Shown here: positions 46,787 to 59,269 of the stretch, piece after piece
How the letters are laid out: each line of letters begins with the position of its first letter
How positions within the stretch are numbered: the first letter of the stretch is position 1
Assembly (NCBI GenBank): GCA_022695795.1
Contig: MU404092.1
Span: forward strand, 248,001 to 312,000
Origin: Biscogniauxia marginata
Taxonomy: Eukaryota > Ascomycota > Sordariomycetes > Xylariales > Xylariaceae
DNA length: 64,000 nt
Direction: 5' to 3'
The notes under the pieces: model-generated
What the model was told of the DNA's origin: nothing
The model's input: only the letters and a program-made list of their open reading frames with translations
The model's database searches: none
Position numbers and translations under genes: made by a program

Positions 46787-48364
46787 AGAAAAGTTTAGGG
46801 TTAGATAGACCAAGCATAGAACATTGGATATTACGGTATGACATGATAGAGTAAAAACAAAAACGAGATAAAAAGAAATTCATTTTATGGCAGATGACTT
46901 AATTGTATCATACCTCATATCTTGCAAATCCCGGGCTTGGGCTCTGCCGGCTCCGTAAGCGTGAGATCCTCGGAGATGTCGGTCACTACCATGCGCACGG
47001 TCATAGATGAACTACCTCCTAGGTTAGGTCCTTCCCGGCTCCGGCTCCGTTTGTACGCCGGTCCGAAGCCATTAGTGGTAGGAGCCTGCCGGCCGAGGCA
47101 CTTAATATACTCCTATACGCGAACCAATTTAGTTTTTTAAGCACTGGAGAGAACTTCCTGATCCATTTTCGACACTGGACGTGTATGAAATAGATAAGAT
47201 ACGATGGCGTAGAGAAAAGAAAGGGATCAAAGCTTCTAATTTTGCAATTTACGAGGGTGCGTATATGCTAAGGGTCTAGCTCTAATCTGATGTTATATGC
47301 CACATACCTCCTCTATCTTGAATTGCCTTTGATCTCAGGAGGTTTGGTATGGCAGAGAAAGGCCGTTGAGTCATAGATATGCTAAGATGAGTAACCTATT
47401 AACCATAGGTGCTCTAAGTGGAGGATAGTAGCTAGGATATCCCAGGAATGCGATTTCTTACAGCCGCATCTTGGGAACTCTACCATCATTGAATTTAACT
47501 GAGGCCGGTGTAGAGTAGATTACTCGTGACGGGGCTTGAGGACTGGTGCGTGCGGTTCCGTTGCAGTTGCAGTTGCATGGAATCTGGAAATCCGAAAAAA
47601 TCATCAGATACGCAGAGATCGGGATCGTTGATGTCGATCGAAAAAGAATTTAAAATTTACCTTTTTATTTTCCCCCCTTATAATCCAATAGAGAAACCCT
47701 TTCTTAGGGTTTTCCTTCTTTTCAGTATCTGGTTCCCTTCGATGCCAATCCGATCGGGCGACCCATAAAATGTATACAGGATAGATCCCGGAGACCGTGT
47801 GGCTAGAGTTTGTTCTCCGGACCAGCATCCGGACGGGCCAATGCCTATGATCCACTTTTTCGGGACTGGTAGTGGTGGTCAAGGGGCTAGAATACCTAGT
47901 TCCGCTTTTACATGATGTGGGTTGCCATATTAGAAGATTAGGTAGCTATTAGGTTTGGTGGGGATGTTAGGCGTGTTGCATATTTACCCGTGAAAAACTC
48001 TGTCTTAACCAAACATCGAGCCTTGTGTGACCTAGTTAGTGATACGATTCTATAATACGAGTCACCACCTGCGGGGGAAATGGTCCGCTTTTAAGGAGTT
48101 ACGGAGGGGAGTTGGTTGGGCATTCTTCAACGCTGATGAAGTGCTCCACAGTGTAATGGAAACAACTGGAACTCTGCGGTCTTATACCGCAGACACCTGG
48201 CACCGATCCGCAGGAAGTCCGTTCGGTTTCAACCAGTATCCCCTATATAAACTTGTAACCTATTCGTGACCAGTTGACTCTCTTTTTGATTCCGAGTCTT
48301 AGCCAATGTAATAATCTTTAACCTGTACTTTGCGGCGCTTTCTCCAATTTCCAACTCACATAAC
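46787..48364. other. Intergenic, no gene seen
   Basis: About 1.6 kb. GC-rich stretch 46925-47105 with repeated GGCTCCG words but no frame of note. Frames at 47526-47882 overlap on both strands and have no domain. The last part should hold the aquaglyceroporin promoter. Confidence 0.45.
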
Positions 48365-50166
48365 ATGGAACGAGGTAGGAAAACATCAGATGCAACGACA
48401 AGGTCGCGCTCCAGCCTGGATGACTTTCCAGAGGACCCTGCAGATCTCTCAAACGACAGAGAAATTGCTGAAATTGTTCCCCATGTTAGTCGCAATGCAT
48501 CCCAATTACGACACTCCATAGATCGCGTGGACTCAGGAGGTGTTAGCCGACACTCAAGCCAGAGGACCGCGAGAAGCAACGAAGGGAGCAAAGGTGTGAG
48601 AACTAATGAAGATACCGACATGACAAGCTGTGATAGACCTCGAAACTCTTCGAGGCCGCCAGGATTCGAGGCGGATTGGGTCGACCCAGATTATTATGAA
48701 ATGAACCCATGGTATGGGCAAAGCGACAAGAAACCTGTTTTTAGTCTTGGAAGACCCCTTCCGCACCGTGCTCGGTGGACTATTAAGAAAGAAGCCCAGG
48801 AAATCGACGAGCAGAAGGATGACCTAGCTGAGCTCGGCGAAGCCATCTCCGATGAGACGGTCGTGCCGGCCGTGGAGAAGCGAGAGACCGCCGGGACTAC
48901 CCAGTCAACAAATCCACGGATGACCGCAGATGGGGTCGCCCACAGCGATAGACGCAATGACGTGGGACAGCCAGTTTTTGAGTATATTCCGAGCAGAACG
49001 TACACCAGGAGCCGGCGGCCAACTGCGACTTCGAACAAAATAGATAATCGCCCAGATTATGGGATCGACAGCGAACCGCTGGGACAACGAGAGGATACCG
49101 ACGTGGAACAAGAAAACCTGGATCCAAATGAATTTCGTAACTGGTGGGCGCGTGTTCGTGTGAAGCATCCAGAACCACTTGCTGAATTCCTAGCTGTAAG
49201 TTCGGTTTTTTCTTCCTCTCATCCACTCCCCCCTTTTCTTACCCCCTTTCGTATGTGGTATGGACTGAACTAACCAGAATAAGACTTGTGTAGGAATTTT
49301 CATGGGTCTGGCAGGTACCTTATCCGTAAACCTCTCCGAAAATCAATATGGTACCTACGAGACTGCTTGCTGGGCCTGGGGATTCGCGTGGATGTTTGGG
49401 ATCTACCTCGGTGGTGGCGTTTCCGGGGCGCACATGAATCCAGCCATCTCACTCAGCCTGTCCATATTCCGGGGCTTCCCCTGGAAACAGTGCGCCATGT
49501 ACGTGGTTGTGCAGTTCCTCGCGAGCATCGTGGCAGGGGCGCTGGCATACGGGGTATATCGCGACACGATCCTCTACCTGGATCCGACCATGACGCAGAC
49601 CGCGAAGAGTTTCTTCTCGAACCCCCAGACGTGGGTTTCCCCCGGAACGGCCTTCTTTGGACAGGTGGTTGGCGGTGCTATCATGATGATTGCCGTATTT
49701 GCTCTTGGGGATGATCAGAATAATCCGCCTGGTGCAGGGATGCATGCCTTCGTACGTCTCCCTCCATGTTTGTTCTTCTTCTACTCTGATTCAAATACCC
49801 ACTGTTACTCCAAATACCGAAGACCTGATGCTAATAATGCTCTTCTCTTAGGTGTTGGGCTTATTGGTTACAGTCCTCAAAATGGCCTTGGGCTATAACA
49901 CCGGCTCAGCACTCAACCCAGTGTCGGACTTTGGTCCTCGAGTTGTGGCATATGCAGTTGGTTACCGTGGGCCAGACGTATTCCAGACGACGTGGTGGCT
50001 GTACGGGCCGTGGGTGGCTACTCTAGTTGGCTCTATTATTGGGTGCTCGATATACGATAGCTTCATCTTCGTCGGATCTGAAAGTCCTATCAACTACCGA
50101 GTCCCCGAGAGGTTCCGGAATCGAGCTCGAAGACTATTTGACTTTGGTGGAATCAAGCAGAATTGA
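48365..50166 (+). CDS. Aquaglyceroporin (MIP family) with long N-terminal extension
   Basis: Three exons (introns 49196-49277 and 49752-49851) give 539 residues. The first 265 or so are hydrophilic and charged (cytoplasmic extension). After WARVRVKHPEPLAEFLA six membrane helices follow. The first pore motif is GAHMNPAIS (N331-P-A333), the second NTGSALNPVSDFGPR (N457-P-V459). Asp461 two residues after the second motif marks glycerol-type channels. Typical blocks are TACWAWGFAWMFGIYLGGG and FRGFPWKQC. The product should be a plasma-membrane glycerol/water channel; extended N-termini in fungal aquaglyceroporins can gate the channel under osmotic stress. The NPA-to-NPV change in the second loop is odd. 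It is followed in the same direction by PEX13, 655 bp on. Confidence 0.9.
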
Positions 50167-50821
50167 TACATATTCATGAAGATACATTGTAGACTTGGAT
50201 AGTAATGCTAGTATTTTACAAGATGACTCTGGATATATAAATTCCAGTAGGTCTATAGAAAATTAGTCCATGTAGGTAGAAAGCTTACCTAAAACTAGAG
50301 CTACATACCTAAGGTAGTATGCGTAGGTGTCATGACATCAGTCTCATGAAGGAAAAGAGGAGGTACCTCTGTACCCTTTGAAGAGTCGAGCACGTGATTT
50401 TGGAGTGGCGTTAAGTGGGTGCCGAGTCCAAAGTTCCAATCCACGAATACCGAGGTTCCTTTCTGAGTTTCTCGTGCACGGGCCTTCTTCCCCATCTCCA
50501 GGATTTCACAAGCAACGGCGGATCCTCGACTTTTGACCCACGCCATTCATTTCTTCACGTCGACCGGTCAGGCCGGTATTTCACTTTTAATCATTCCCGC
50601 CGTCGTCTTTAATCATCATCACCCACTTACTAATTTTTCTTCCCGCTTCTTTTCTTTCATTCCTTTTTGTTGTTTGTACCCCGGCCTCATTCGGATGCCA
50701 CTGAGCGTGATCTGACCGCGGTCCTCCTGCGATCGGCAGCTCGTCTCGGAGACCTCTCTCGCTGTCAACTCTGCCCAAGCCGCAACGAGAGCAGTGGACA
50801 CTTTACACACCTCACTGCACT
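50167..50821. other. Intergenic, PEX13 promoter and leader
   Basis: About 650 bp. No gene; the last 250 bp are pyrimidine-rich with TTTCTTTCATTCC-type tracts typical of fungal leaders. Confidence 0.5.
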
Positions 50822-52238
50822 ATGGCGTCGCCTCCCAAGCCTTGGGAACGTGTTGGTGCTACAGGCGCCGGAACCGGTAATTCCCCCCTACCCATTCTCT
50901 GCAATGTCGGCGATCGACTAACCAACCACCACATTACCAGCAACCATGGCTGCCCCAACTGCAGCTAGTATCCCGGCGTCGTCGACATCCAACGCTATTA
51001 CAGCGCTGGCTACTGCCAATAACGGGCCCTCTTCTCCTACCACCCCTACTATCCCTCCTCGTCCTGATTCTTTGTCCTCGGCCGTAAACCAAAACGCATC
51101 AGCATATAGTCGCGTTGGAGGCGCGCCCTACGGCTCAGGATACCCATCACCGTATTCTTCGCCCTATTCGAGAATGGGCGGCTACGGTGGCGGCATGTAT
51201 GGCGGATATGGAGGTTATGGCGGTTATGGAGGCATGGGGGGTATGGGAGGTATGATGGGAGGCATGTATGGAGGCATGCCCGGAATGAATCCTAACGATC
51301 CCAACAATCCGAACAGCCTGACGAATCGCTTCGGCAATAGCACCCAGGCCACTTTCCAGATGCTAGAGGGTATCGTGGGCGCATTCGGTGGTTTTGCCCA
51401 GATGCTCGAAAGCACATACATGGCCACGCATTCGAGCTTCTTTGGTTAGTGAACGCAATTGAATGCCTTAGGGGCAAACTGCTTGCTAACTTCTGTAATA
51501 GCAATGGTATCTGTTGCCGAACAATTTGGCAACTTGCGCGATACTCTAGGATCTGTTTTGGGCATCTTTACACTCATGCGATGGATTCGCACCCTGATCG
51601 CCAAAATCACCGGCCGACCGCCTCCTGCCGATGCTACAGCGCTAACCCCAGCCGCTTTCGCACGCTTTGAGGGACGACGATCGCCTTCCGGTGCCGGTGG
51701 TGCTCCTGGCCAGCCAAAGCCCAGTAGAAAGCCCCTGATCTTCTTTGTGCTTGCGGCTTTCGGTCTCCCCTATCTTATGAGCAAGGCTATCCGATCCTCT
51801 GCTGCTTCCGCCGAGGAGGAGCGGAAGCGTGTGGAGGCTGCAGAGCAACAGGCATCCCTTGATCCTAGCAAACTCGAGTTTTGCCGCGTGCTATACGACT
51901 TCACCCCAGAAGCCGGCAATGCTACGCAGGGCGTCGATCTTGCCGTCAAGAAAGGAGATTTCATTGCTGTTTTGAGCAAGAGTGATCCTTTGGGTAACCC
52001 TAGCGACTGGTGGCGTTGCCGAGCTAGAGATGGACGCCTTGGATACCTCCCATCGACATTCCTCGAGGTTGCCAAGAGACCTGGTCAACCCGTTGCAGCA
52101 ATCAAGGCCGCGGCCAGCGAGGCCGCGACATCACGCACTAACTCGATGACAAGCTCAAGCGCTCAACCACCGGTAGTTACAGGCAAGGCTGGAGATATCT
52201 CGGCAGAGAGCTTTCAGAAGTCTCAATTTTACTCTTAG
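50822..52238 (+). CDS. PEX13: Peroxin-13 (SH3-containing docking protein)
   Basis: Three exons (introns 50877-50940 and 51445-51501) give 431 residues from ATG 50822. PEX13 sits in the peroxisomal membrane, binds PEX14 and PEX5, and its Gly/Tyr-rich N-terminus is part of the import pore. It begins MASPPKPWER, the family start. A Pro/Ser region and a Gly/Tyr/Met-rich tract (GGYGGYGGYGG, GGMGGMGGM) follow, then NRFGNSTQATFQMLEGIVGAF with the conserved helical segment. A membrane segment lies at about 264-283 (PLIFFVLAAFGLPYLM), and the SH3 domain at about 311-376 (FCRVLYDFTPE, DWWRCRARDGRLGYLPSTFLEV). The C-terminal tail of about 55 residues is Ala/Ser-rich. All splice junctions hold frame. Identification is strong. 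Confidence 0.95.
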
Positions 52239-52280
52239 GGAGAGAACCAACAATCAGACGAATGGATCGTTCAACTTGCA

Positions 52281-52748
52281 ATGCCTCTTAAAGAACTTAA
52301 GGTCTACACCGCGACCGATGTGGATACCACACCCAAAATAGAAGCAAATAAGGATACTAAGGTCGCCTCAGAGTCGCCTTCTAGGGATCTTGTGATATTG
52401 CCTACTAAGCGTCGAGCAAACTCGTTGGAAGATGAGCCAATGGCTCAGAATGATCTACCACCGTCTTCCCGAGAAACCACAAACGGCACCGAGCAGAAAC
52501 AGCCGCGCTCAGGTTCTCTCGAGCAACTTCGTGAATATAGGAGATTTCGCTATCCGCGTTTTCAATTTGACGAAACGATGAGGGCCAGGGTTGCGACAAA
52601 CCCCCGTCGCGTTTCTGGTAATGTGGTCGACGGCAAGGTCTTGGATGCTGAGGAAATACTTCTGGTTGAGGGTTCGGATACCGAACCTCCAGAGGAAAAC
52701 AACCAGGATCTACGTGAAGAGAATTATTCTGACGACTATCGTCGATAA
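52281..52748 (+). CDS. Small acidic protein of unknown function
   Basis: Intronless frame of 155 residues, starting 42 bp after the PEX13 stop in the same direction. Hydrophilic and disordered-looking, rich in Glu, Asp, Lys, Arg and Ser; no signal peptide or membrane segment. It contains VILPTKRRANSLEDEP, a basic/aromatic patch EYRRFRYPRFQFDETMRARV and an acidic tail (EEILLVEGSDTEPPEEN). The frame is clean and codon use matches its neighbours. The spacing is too short for a separate fungal promoter, so it might be a read-through or bicistronic unit, or a chance frame in the PEX13 3' UTR. I do not recognise the family. Confidence 0.5.
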   Translation: MPLKELKVYTATDVDTTPKIEANKDTKVASESPSRDLVILPTKRRANSLEDEPMAQNDLPPSSRETTNGTEQKQPRSGSLEQLREYRRFRYPRFQFDETMRARVATNPRRVSGNVVDGKVLDAEEILLVEGSDTEPPEENNQDLREENYSDDYRR

Positions 52749-53916
52749 ACGGTGCTCAATTGGACATCCGTGGATTTGAATTTTATCTTCACGACCAGCA
52801 CATCACATCGTCCACCCCCACCTACAAAATTATACCCGTATCCATGTTTTTGTTTTCATGTAGTATACTTTCTTCATATGTAAGGAATAGGCGTTACAGT
52901 TTGAGCACAGAAGCTTGGTGTTAAAGGCCGGAAAGGGTTCTCTGCGACCCTTGATAAACAAAGAAGACTCGCGTTCGAAGATAGTTCTATGCAGGCCTTC
53001 TTCAACGATCGACTTTGGTTCTTTGAGTGGTTCAGGTCCCGGAGTTGGGGGATTTCAGACTCGAGCTTACAATGAGGGATCGAGTCGTCTTTTCGCATTA
53101 GTCTTTCTGCGTTTCGGAAGATATGGATGGGGTCATACGATATGACGCTACCGTCATGAACGAGGTAGTTAATGAAGAAAATTCTGAAATGTCTTTAGCC
53201 TTCACTGGAACATAAATATTCGTGATCGCAGTCGTCCTATAACTGATTTATCGTCTCAGAAGCCGAGTACCAAGACTTTGTAATCTGGTGAACGGGGCTG
53301 CTGTCTGGTCTGTCTGCTTAGGTGACGGTGCTTCGTCATATCAAGCACCTATTGGTAATAATATCGCAAAGTATACCTTGTAACACTTCAACAGCAGTTA
53401 TATATATAAAATTTTCTTCTCTTTTCTACCTAGCACATATATTCTATACCTGTATGTGAGGATATCACCGCAATAGTCCATTTCAATCACCTACCTGTTC
53501 GAGGATTCATATAAACTTCGTGAATGGACGGTTTTCATGACGACAATATATTTATATACACACTTCCCGTAAGCCTATAGACTTGGGCTCTCAGAGTTAG
53601 TATGATAGGCAGGGGGGATTTGGTTGCTCGTGTAGGACTAGGTAATCATGAAGTTTAGCCTAATGTTGATGACTTATACATAAGAGTATACAATGGACAC
53701 TAACTACATGAAGTTTTCCAATAAAAAATAAAAAATACAAAATTGTAGAATATATCTTATACCAATCTCTATATGCTGCATAAGAGCTCAGACATCCAGG
53801 AGATTGCCGGATCCTTTAGAAAAATTAGAATACTCAAGTGTGTAAAACAATTCCCCTTGAACTCCCGATAGAAAGCAAGATATATTATACTTTGGTACCC
53901 CACCCGACTTATTACA
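52749..53916. other. Intergenic between convergent genes
   Basis: About 1.2 kb, AT-rich, no gene seen. It contains the 3' ends of the plus-strand unknown gene and the minus-strand permease. Confidence 0.5.
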
Positions 53917-55748
53917 TTATATCTTAAAATATCTCTTCTCAACCGTCCTTAGCGCCACGTAGCTAACCGCCGCAAATGGGAACGCGAGCTCAAACCCGAT
54001 ATCGCCGCCAGCAAGCGCGCCAATGGGGCCTTGAAACCACTCTTGCGACATACCCAGTACGGCGCCCGCGGCACCAACCGCGAACGCCGCCAAGGCCGCA
54101 AAGCCCGGAGGCAGCTTCGAGGGAGTCGCGTAATCCTCGGGCCTGTACCCACCGATGCCGCGGCGGAAGATGAAGTGCTCAGTGAGCGCAACGCCCTCGT
54201 AGACAGCAAGCCAGTAGGCAATGACGAGCATGAAGGCCTCGAGCGAGGCTTCGAAGTGGTCGTACCCGGGGATGGCGACGGCGACGTAGATGGCGGTACC
54301 AAGGGCAGTCCAGACGGGGCGCGGCACGCGCGACTCGGCCGGCGACACGAGAACTTGTAGCGACAGTCCCACCGAGTAGATATTCGGACAGTTATTGGCT
54401 ACGATGGACAGCGCCAGCACCACGAGGCAGAAGTATGCGAACCCAGCGCCCACGCGCGGCGCAAGGACCTGCCATAGTAATCCTCCGACCGCCGACTGGG
54501 CATACGCGTCGGCATACGCGGAACCCTCCCGCACGGCGCTGCCCACGGCGGCGCCGAGCAGCTCCGTGAAGCAGAGCGGCAGGAACAGCCCGCCGAAGGT
54601 CCAGAAGAAGACGGAGGTGCGCGAACGCCCCGACGGCTGGTAAACGGTGTAGTCGGCGGCGTACGAGGTCCAGCCGGTGGCGAAGCCGAAGACGGAGGCA
54701 GCGAAGGAGAGCACGGCGCCGGCCTCGACCGCGGCGGCCGGGATGGGTTCCTCGTTTCCGGTGTAGAAGTCGCCCGAGCGCGCGAACGCCCCGAGCACGA
54801 CGAGGAACACGACGAAGCTCGGCACCCACGACCACCGCTCGTACGCATGCACGAACCGGTACCCGAACGTGCAGATCAGCAGCGTCGCCGCCGCGATGAT
54901 CAGGATCCCGCCGTAGCCCGGAAGGCGGCCGCTGCCTACAGCATGCAGGAGCGACGCGCCGACGATGACATTGACGGCGGACCACCCTAGGCAGGCTAGG
55001 ATGTTGAAAATGGCGACTAGAAGCGGGGCATTAGTTTTTTGTGTTAGAAAGCATATAAAGGGATGTTTGGGAGATCGAACTCTCAGCTGCCTCGCGACAA
55101 GAAGGTTTTGAGTTTGCCACAAGATGAGATGGAAAGAAAAGAAAAACAGGAGCATGTAAAAAATGGATGGTATGGCGACTCACTGAGCTTGACACCGTTG
55201 TAGCCGAAATAGAAACGCGACAACACCATCTGGCGCAGTCCGAACCGAGGGCCGAACGTCGAGAAGAAGCAGACCGGCAGGATGCCCAGCAGGTTGATGA
55301 AGACGATGGTCAGCGCGCTGGCGAGGAAGCGGAGGCCGAAGACGGGATATGCGAGGACGCCGATCGCCAGGGACGAGACGACCATGTTGGCGGAAAGCCA
55401 CTTTACGCGCAAAAATGTTCAGTAAGCAAGTGATGCCGAGAAAGGACCATTAAGGGCGACGACGGTGCTGATATCGAGAAGAACAAAACGTACCAAAGTT
55501 CCGGCTTGCCTCATGCTAGAGTCCGTCCTCTCGTCCTCCGGGACGCGCTCGATGCCGCGCAGCTCGACTCCGCCGGTGAGCCGCTGGATCTTGGCGAATA
55601 TGGAGTTTCCTACGGCGGCCGAGCTTGTCCCGTGGGCGATGTTGTCGCCGCTGCTGACATATCCGATCTCCGGGTCTTGGCCCTTCTCGGTAAACTTACC
55701 CCTATCTCCACCGTAGCCGACACCGCGGCTCTCCTCGGAGCCAGACAT
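53917..55748 (-). CDS. FCY2: NCS1 purine-cytosine permease (Fcy2 type)
   Basis: Three exons (55748-55494, 55400-55184, 55016-53917), all junctions in frame, give 523 residues, the normal size. Proton-coupled import of cytosine, adenine, guanine or hypoxanthine across the plasma membrane is the known role of this subfamily. The N-terminus is cytoplasmic and hydrophilic. Twelve membrane helices then begin WLSANMVVSSLAIGVLAYPV. FGPRFGLRQMVLSRFYFGY and KLIAIFNILACLGWSAVNVI form the NCS1 signature around helices 2-3. FGFATGWTSYAADYTVYQP and IVANNCPNIYSVGLSLQ follow. The third exon is markedly GC-rich. The long upstream region (over 2 kb without genes) may hold extensive control sequence. Substrate preference cannot be read by eye. 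Confidence 0.92.
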
Positions 55749-57780
55749 ATCGACAGTACAGGAGGGTATAAGCAACAGTAACTTTCTTTCCGTTTTATTT
55801 ATCGTTTAGAGAAAACCTGAAGAGGGAAAGGATAAACTCGAGCGATCGAGATCCACAACTAAGCCAGGGTTGCGTAATAAACTGGTAGTTGTCGTCGTAT
55901 CGAGACGTGGTGTGACTATTTACGGGTTCCGGGAGATGTTCAGTTTCCAAGATGCGAGTTATAAGCCGGAGTCTTATGGGAAGCAAGCATGATGTCCTTA
56001 AGGTTTACGACTACAAAAACAAAAAGGAGATGCCCGGAAGAATCGCCCGCGGATGACGGCTGAATGGAGTGGAATTGAAGCGGCGGAGGGCGCCGCCGGA
56101 CGGGGAAGAACTCGAAATTGAACAGATAAGGATTATATAGTGTATGGTGGCTGAAATGGCGGTTTATAACGAGAGAGAAGACGTTTGTTCATCACCCTCT
56201 GGGGTTGAATGAGCGATAGTGACACGCGCAGGACGGGATGTAATACAAGAAAGAGTCCATGGAATTTAGTAAAAGCCACTAAGAACTGATAGCAAGGATA
56301 TGACATCCTCTGATCGGCTTAGGCGTCCGTCGTGTTATCAAGCAGCTGTTGCAGATGACGAGCCGGGATAGCCATTGGTTGAGTTCGGTGAGATAACGAA
56401 GCTAGGTGAAAATCTCGAGCCCCCTTGCCAGGGTTACATTGTGGAGCCATGACATGCGGTTTTAGATAATGGAGACACACACACTGGAAGAGAGAGAGGG
56501 AGAGAGTACATATGCGCTTGGTTTAAGATTATTTACTCGGCTTACGTACACGAGGGAGAGCATCAAGATATTCGGTTTCAGGAGTCGAAGACAATGTTGG
56601 ATAAGAAATGGCCTGGAACAGGTTTTGAGTGAATGAGAAGTCTAGTGGTCCAAGCAAAGCGAAGGTTTTTTACTACGGACCATTTATCTGACACTCAATA
56701 ACAGTCGACCGGAAAAACTACGAGAAAAGTGATCTCGATTCTAGATGGAATTGCCTATAAACCGATGATACCTGCCATTTACTCGATGGAAAGAAAGACA
56801 GACTAAGCACAAGATGTGATGTGATCGAGTGCACCGGTTTTAGTGAGTATCTTGTTAGGAGACCTAAAGTCTCCGTGTCCTCGATGGGCTGGAGTTTGAA
56901 TGTGAGACATAAGCTCAACGGCTGAGCTGAGACCAGTACACATCATGAAGCAAGGCTTACTTCTCATACATCCTGTAGCTATACAGAGGCGATTATGATA
57001 ACGAATCTACCAAGCCAACTATATTACCGTAGTTTATACTCGAGGTTTCATCATAGTCAATGTCGACCTTTAAATCAATGAAAAAATCTGAGCTCTCTTA
57101 GGGATCAGTCAAAGTATCGTAGCTAAAGTGCTCAGTTTGAAGACATCGTCCATACTCTAAGATAAGTTTTCCCCCTTATCTTCATCAGAAATCCAAGTCC
57201 AGCGGCACAATAGAGTCAGGAGTTTAGATAACGAGAGACCCTGAAATAATTGAGCGATAAGCTAGTCAAGCTAGTGTACAGTAGAGGCGTTCTCCTTAGT
57301 GGCGGGATGGAGAAGTGATCGTCGTTCAGCCCGGACCTAAACAGCCAAGATAAGAGAGCACGATGAAGTTCGCGAACTCCAAAACAGAAGTTCAGATGTG
57401 AGGAGAAAAAGAAATAGTTAAAAGGCAGCTCAGCTGAAAGTCGCCTACCTCCGCAATGACAAGACCAGGCGGGATCGCCCGCCCATCTTCCCTCCCAGTG
57501 GGCACAGACAAGCAAGCCCAGCCCCTTGGTAACCTCTAGAAATTCCCCCACGCGCAATCTTAAAGCTTAATTCGAACCCAGCTCCAAAGCGCCGGCGGCA
57601 AATGATTTGTTGTGACAAAAAAATTAAGACCGGAGGAAAAAAGGCTTGTTTTAAGATCCCCCCCGGTTCCGACCATTCCCCGGACCGCTGGCATCCGATC
57701 TTCACCTGGGGGTCAGCCTGAATGATCGGACGGACGAAGATCGATTCTCATCTGCTATCCAAATCTAACTTATCCAGGTT

Positions 57781-57810
57781 CCCCCTTCCCTTCCCTTCCC
57801 TTTACTCCCT
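57781..57810. repeat. (CCCTT)n polypyrimidine repeat
   Basis: Three to four consecutive CCCTT units within a pure pyrimidine tract. Confidence 0.8.
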
Positions 57811-58169
57811 GGATCGTCGCCCAGTCTAGGCGTGCGCGCTCGTCTTAATACCACAACGTTATGCGCGTAATATAAGCTCTTCTTTTTTATGTAACACGGT
57901 AGCACGAAGACCCCCCTTTTTCTTTTGCCTTTCACGATTCTGGTACAACGCAGATCGTTAGTGACGAAGTCAGTCTCAGAAAATCCCCCAGAAAAAAAAA
58001 GAAGAAAAAATACTGTCTCGCGTGTCTCGGAGCTACCCACGTGTATGCCCACTAATAATCACCGGTTTTCCATATTACCTATACGCCTGCGGGTTCCCTG
58101 ACGGGAGGTTGCGTGGACACGTATCTTGACCCTTTAAAATGTTATACGCGCCGAGTTGTGAAGGGCGTA

Positions 58170-58228
58170 GCATATATACATATGTATGACAGACAACACA
58201 CATACATATATAGGTATATATATACACC
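58170..58228. repeat. TA/CA-rich microsatellite
   Basis: Alternating ATATACATATGTATG and TATATATATACACC words, imperfect. Confidence 0.7.
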
Positions 58229-59269
58229 ACACTTATTGGCTCGGTAGGTGTAGTCCATATTTTAAAACAGGATGCGGGATGCAATTTTATAGGACGTCGA
58301 CATAAGAGCAGATGTCTGACAAGTACGACAGAGGCCCCGTAAAGTTGAGTATAACTTTAGCCTACCTGTTAGGCGAGAGTCATGGTTGCTATATTTCTTA
58401 CCTCCCCAGGGCCTTGAAACACCTCAAAGTACCAGCTATCAATTCCTGCCCAATCTCGGAGCTCGGAAAGGCTGTAGTATGTAAACTAGCGTGAAGATGA
58501 AGTACAATCTAGGGCCGTGGTATACGCGCTGTACAATGGTTCTACTAGCACTGCATCTATGTGATACTAGCCGAGTCAGATCATCAATTTGAGAATGCGG
58601 TGTTACAAGGCACGGCGAGTAGACACTCAATGACCGCTATAAGTCTCCTAGGCGATAATGCCCATGCGGTTAGAAACATCGAGTGTCCGCTTACGAATCG
58701 ACTTTCGATATCAGGCCCCTTTTACATCTACTATTAACACAAGTTTATATATAATGGCCCTTCGAATCTCAACATGATCGATTCAAAGTACCTGGGTGGA
58801 TATGATCGCCTCTGCATAAACTCCTAAGTTACAGCTATTAAGCATCCTCAAGTATAAGAGTAATACCTGGGGACACAATGCGCTCATCCCTTCATCTCGC
58901 AGCTAGTTCCGTGTAGGCTAGATCTCGCTCGGCGTTTGGAACTCAAGGCCAGTAGTTCTACGCCATCTAAATTTATTGAAAAACTCGCCCCGGTCTCTGA
59001 CGGCTCGTGACATTTCACGCAGTATGAAGTGGACCGATGTAGTCAGAGTCGCCAAGGTCTTTTTAGACTACAGGGAATGACTTGACTGATCCTTTTTGTG
59101 AGTAATTCGTACCTCAGTAGCGTCAACTGATCGACTATGGCTCGCTGGCATTCTAGGGGGTAGAAACTAGCATCCCTCCATCTAATGATCCACGCGCGAT
59201 TGCTTTTGTCAACCATGATGCAGCTCGGATTAAGTCGTTAGTTCGCCAATATAAATTTGTCAAATTATA

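Larger units (their letters stand above)
55749..59264. other. Long intergenic upstream of the permease
   Basis: About 3.5 kb with no supported gene. The first kilobase is the presumed permease promoter. Polypyrimidine CCCTT repeats at 57781-57810 and an AT/TA-rich microsatellite at 58170-58228 are present. Confidence 0.5.

Noticed and set aside
47526..47882. Overlapping frames on both strands
   Set aside because: No domain, no splice support, and composition like the flanking non-coding DNA.
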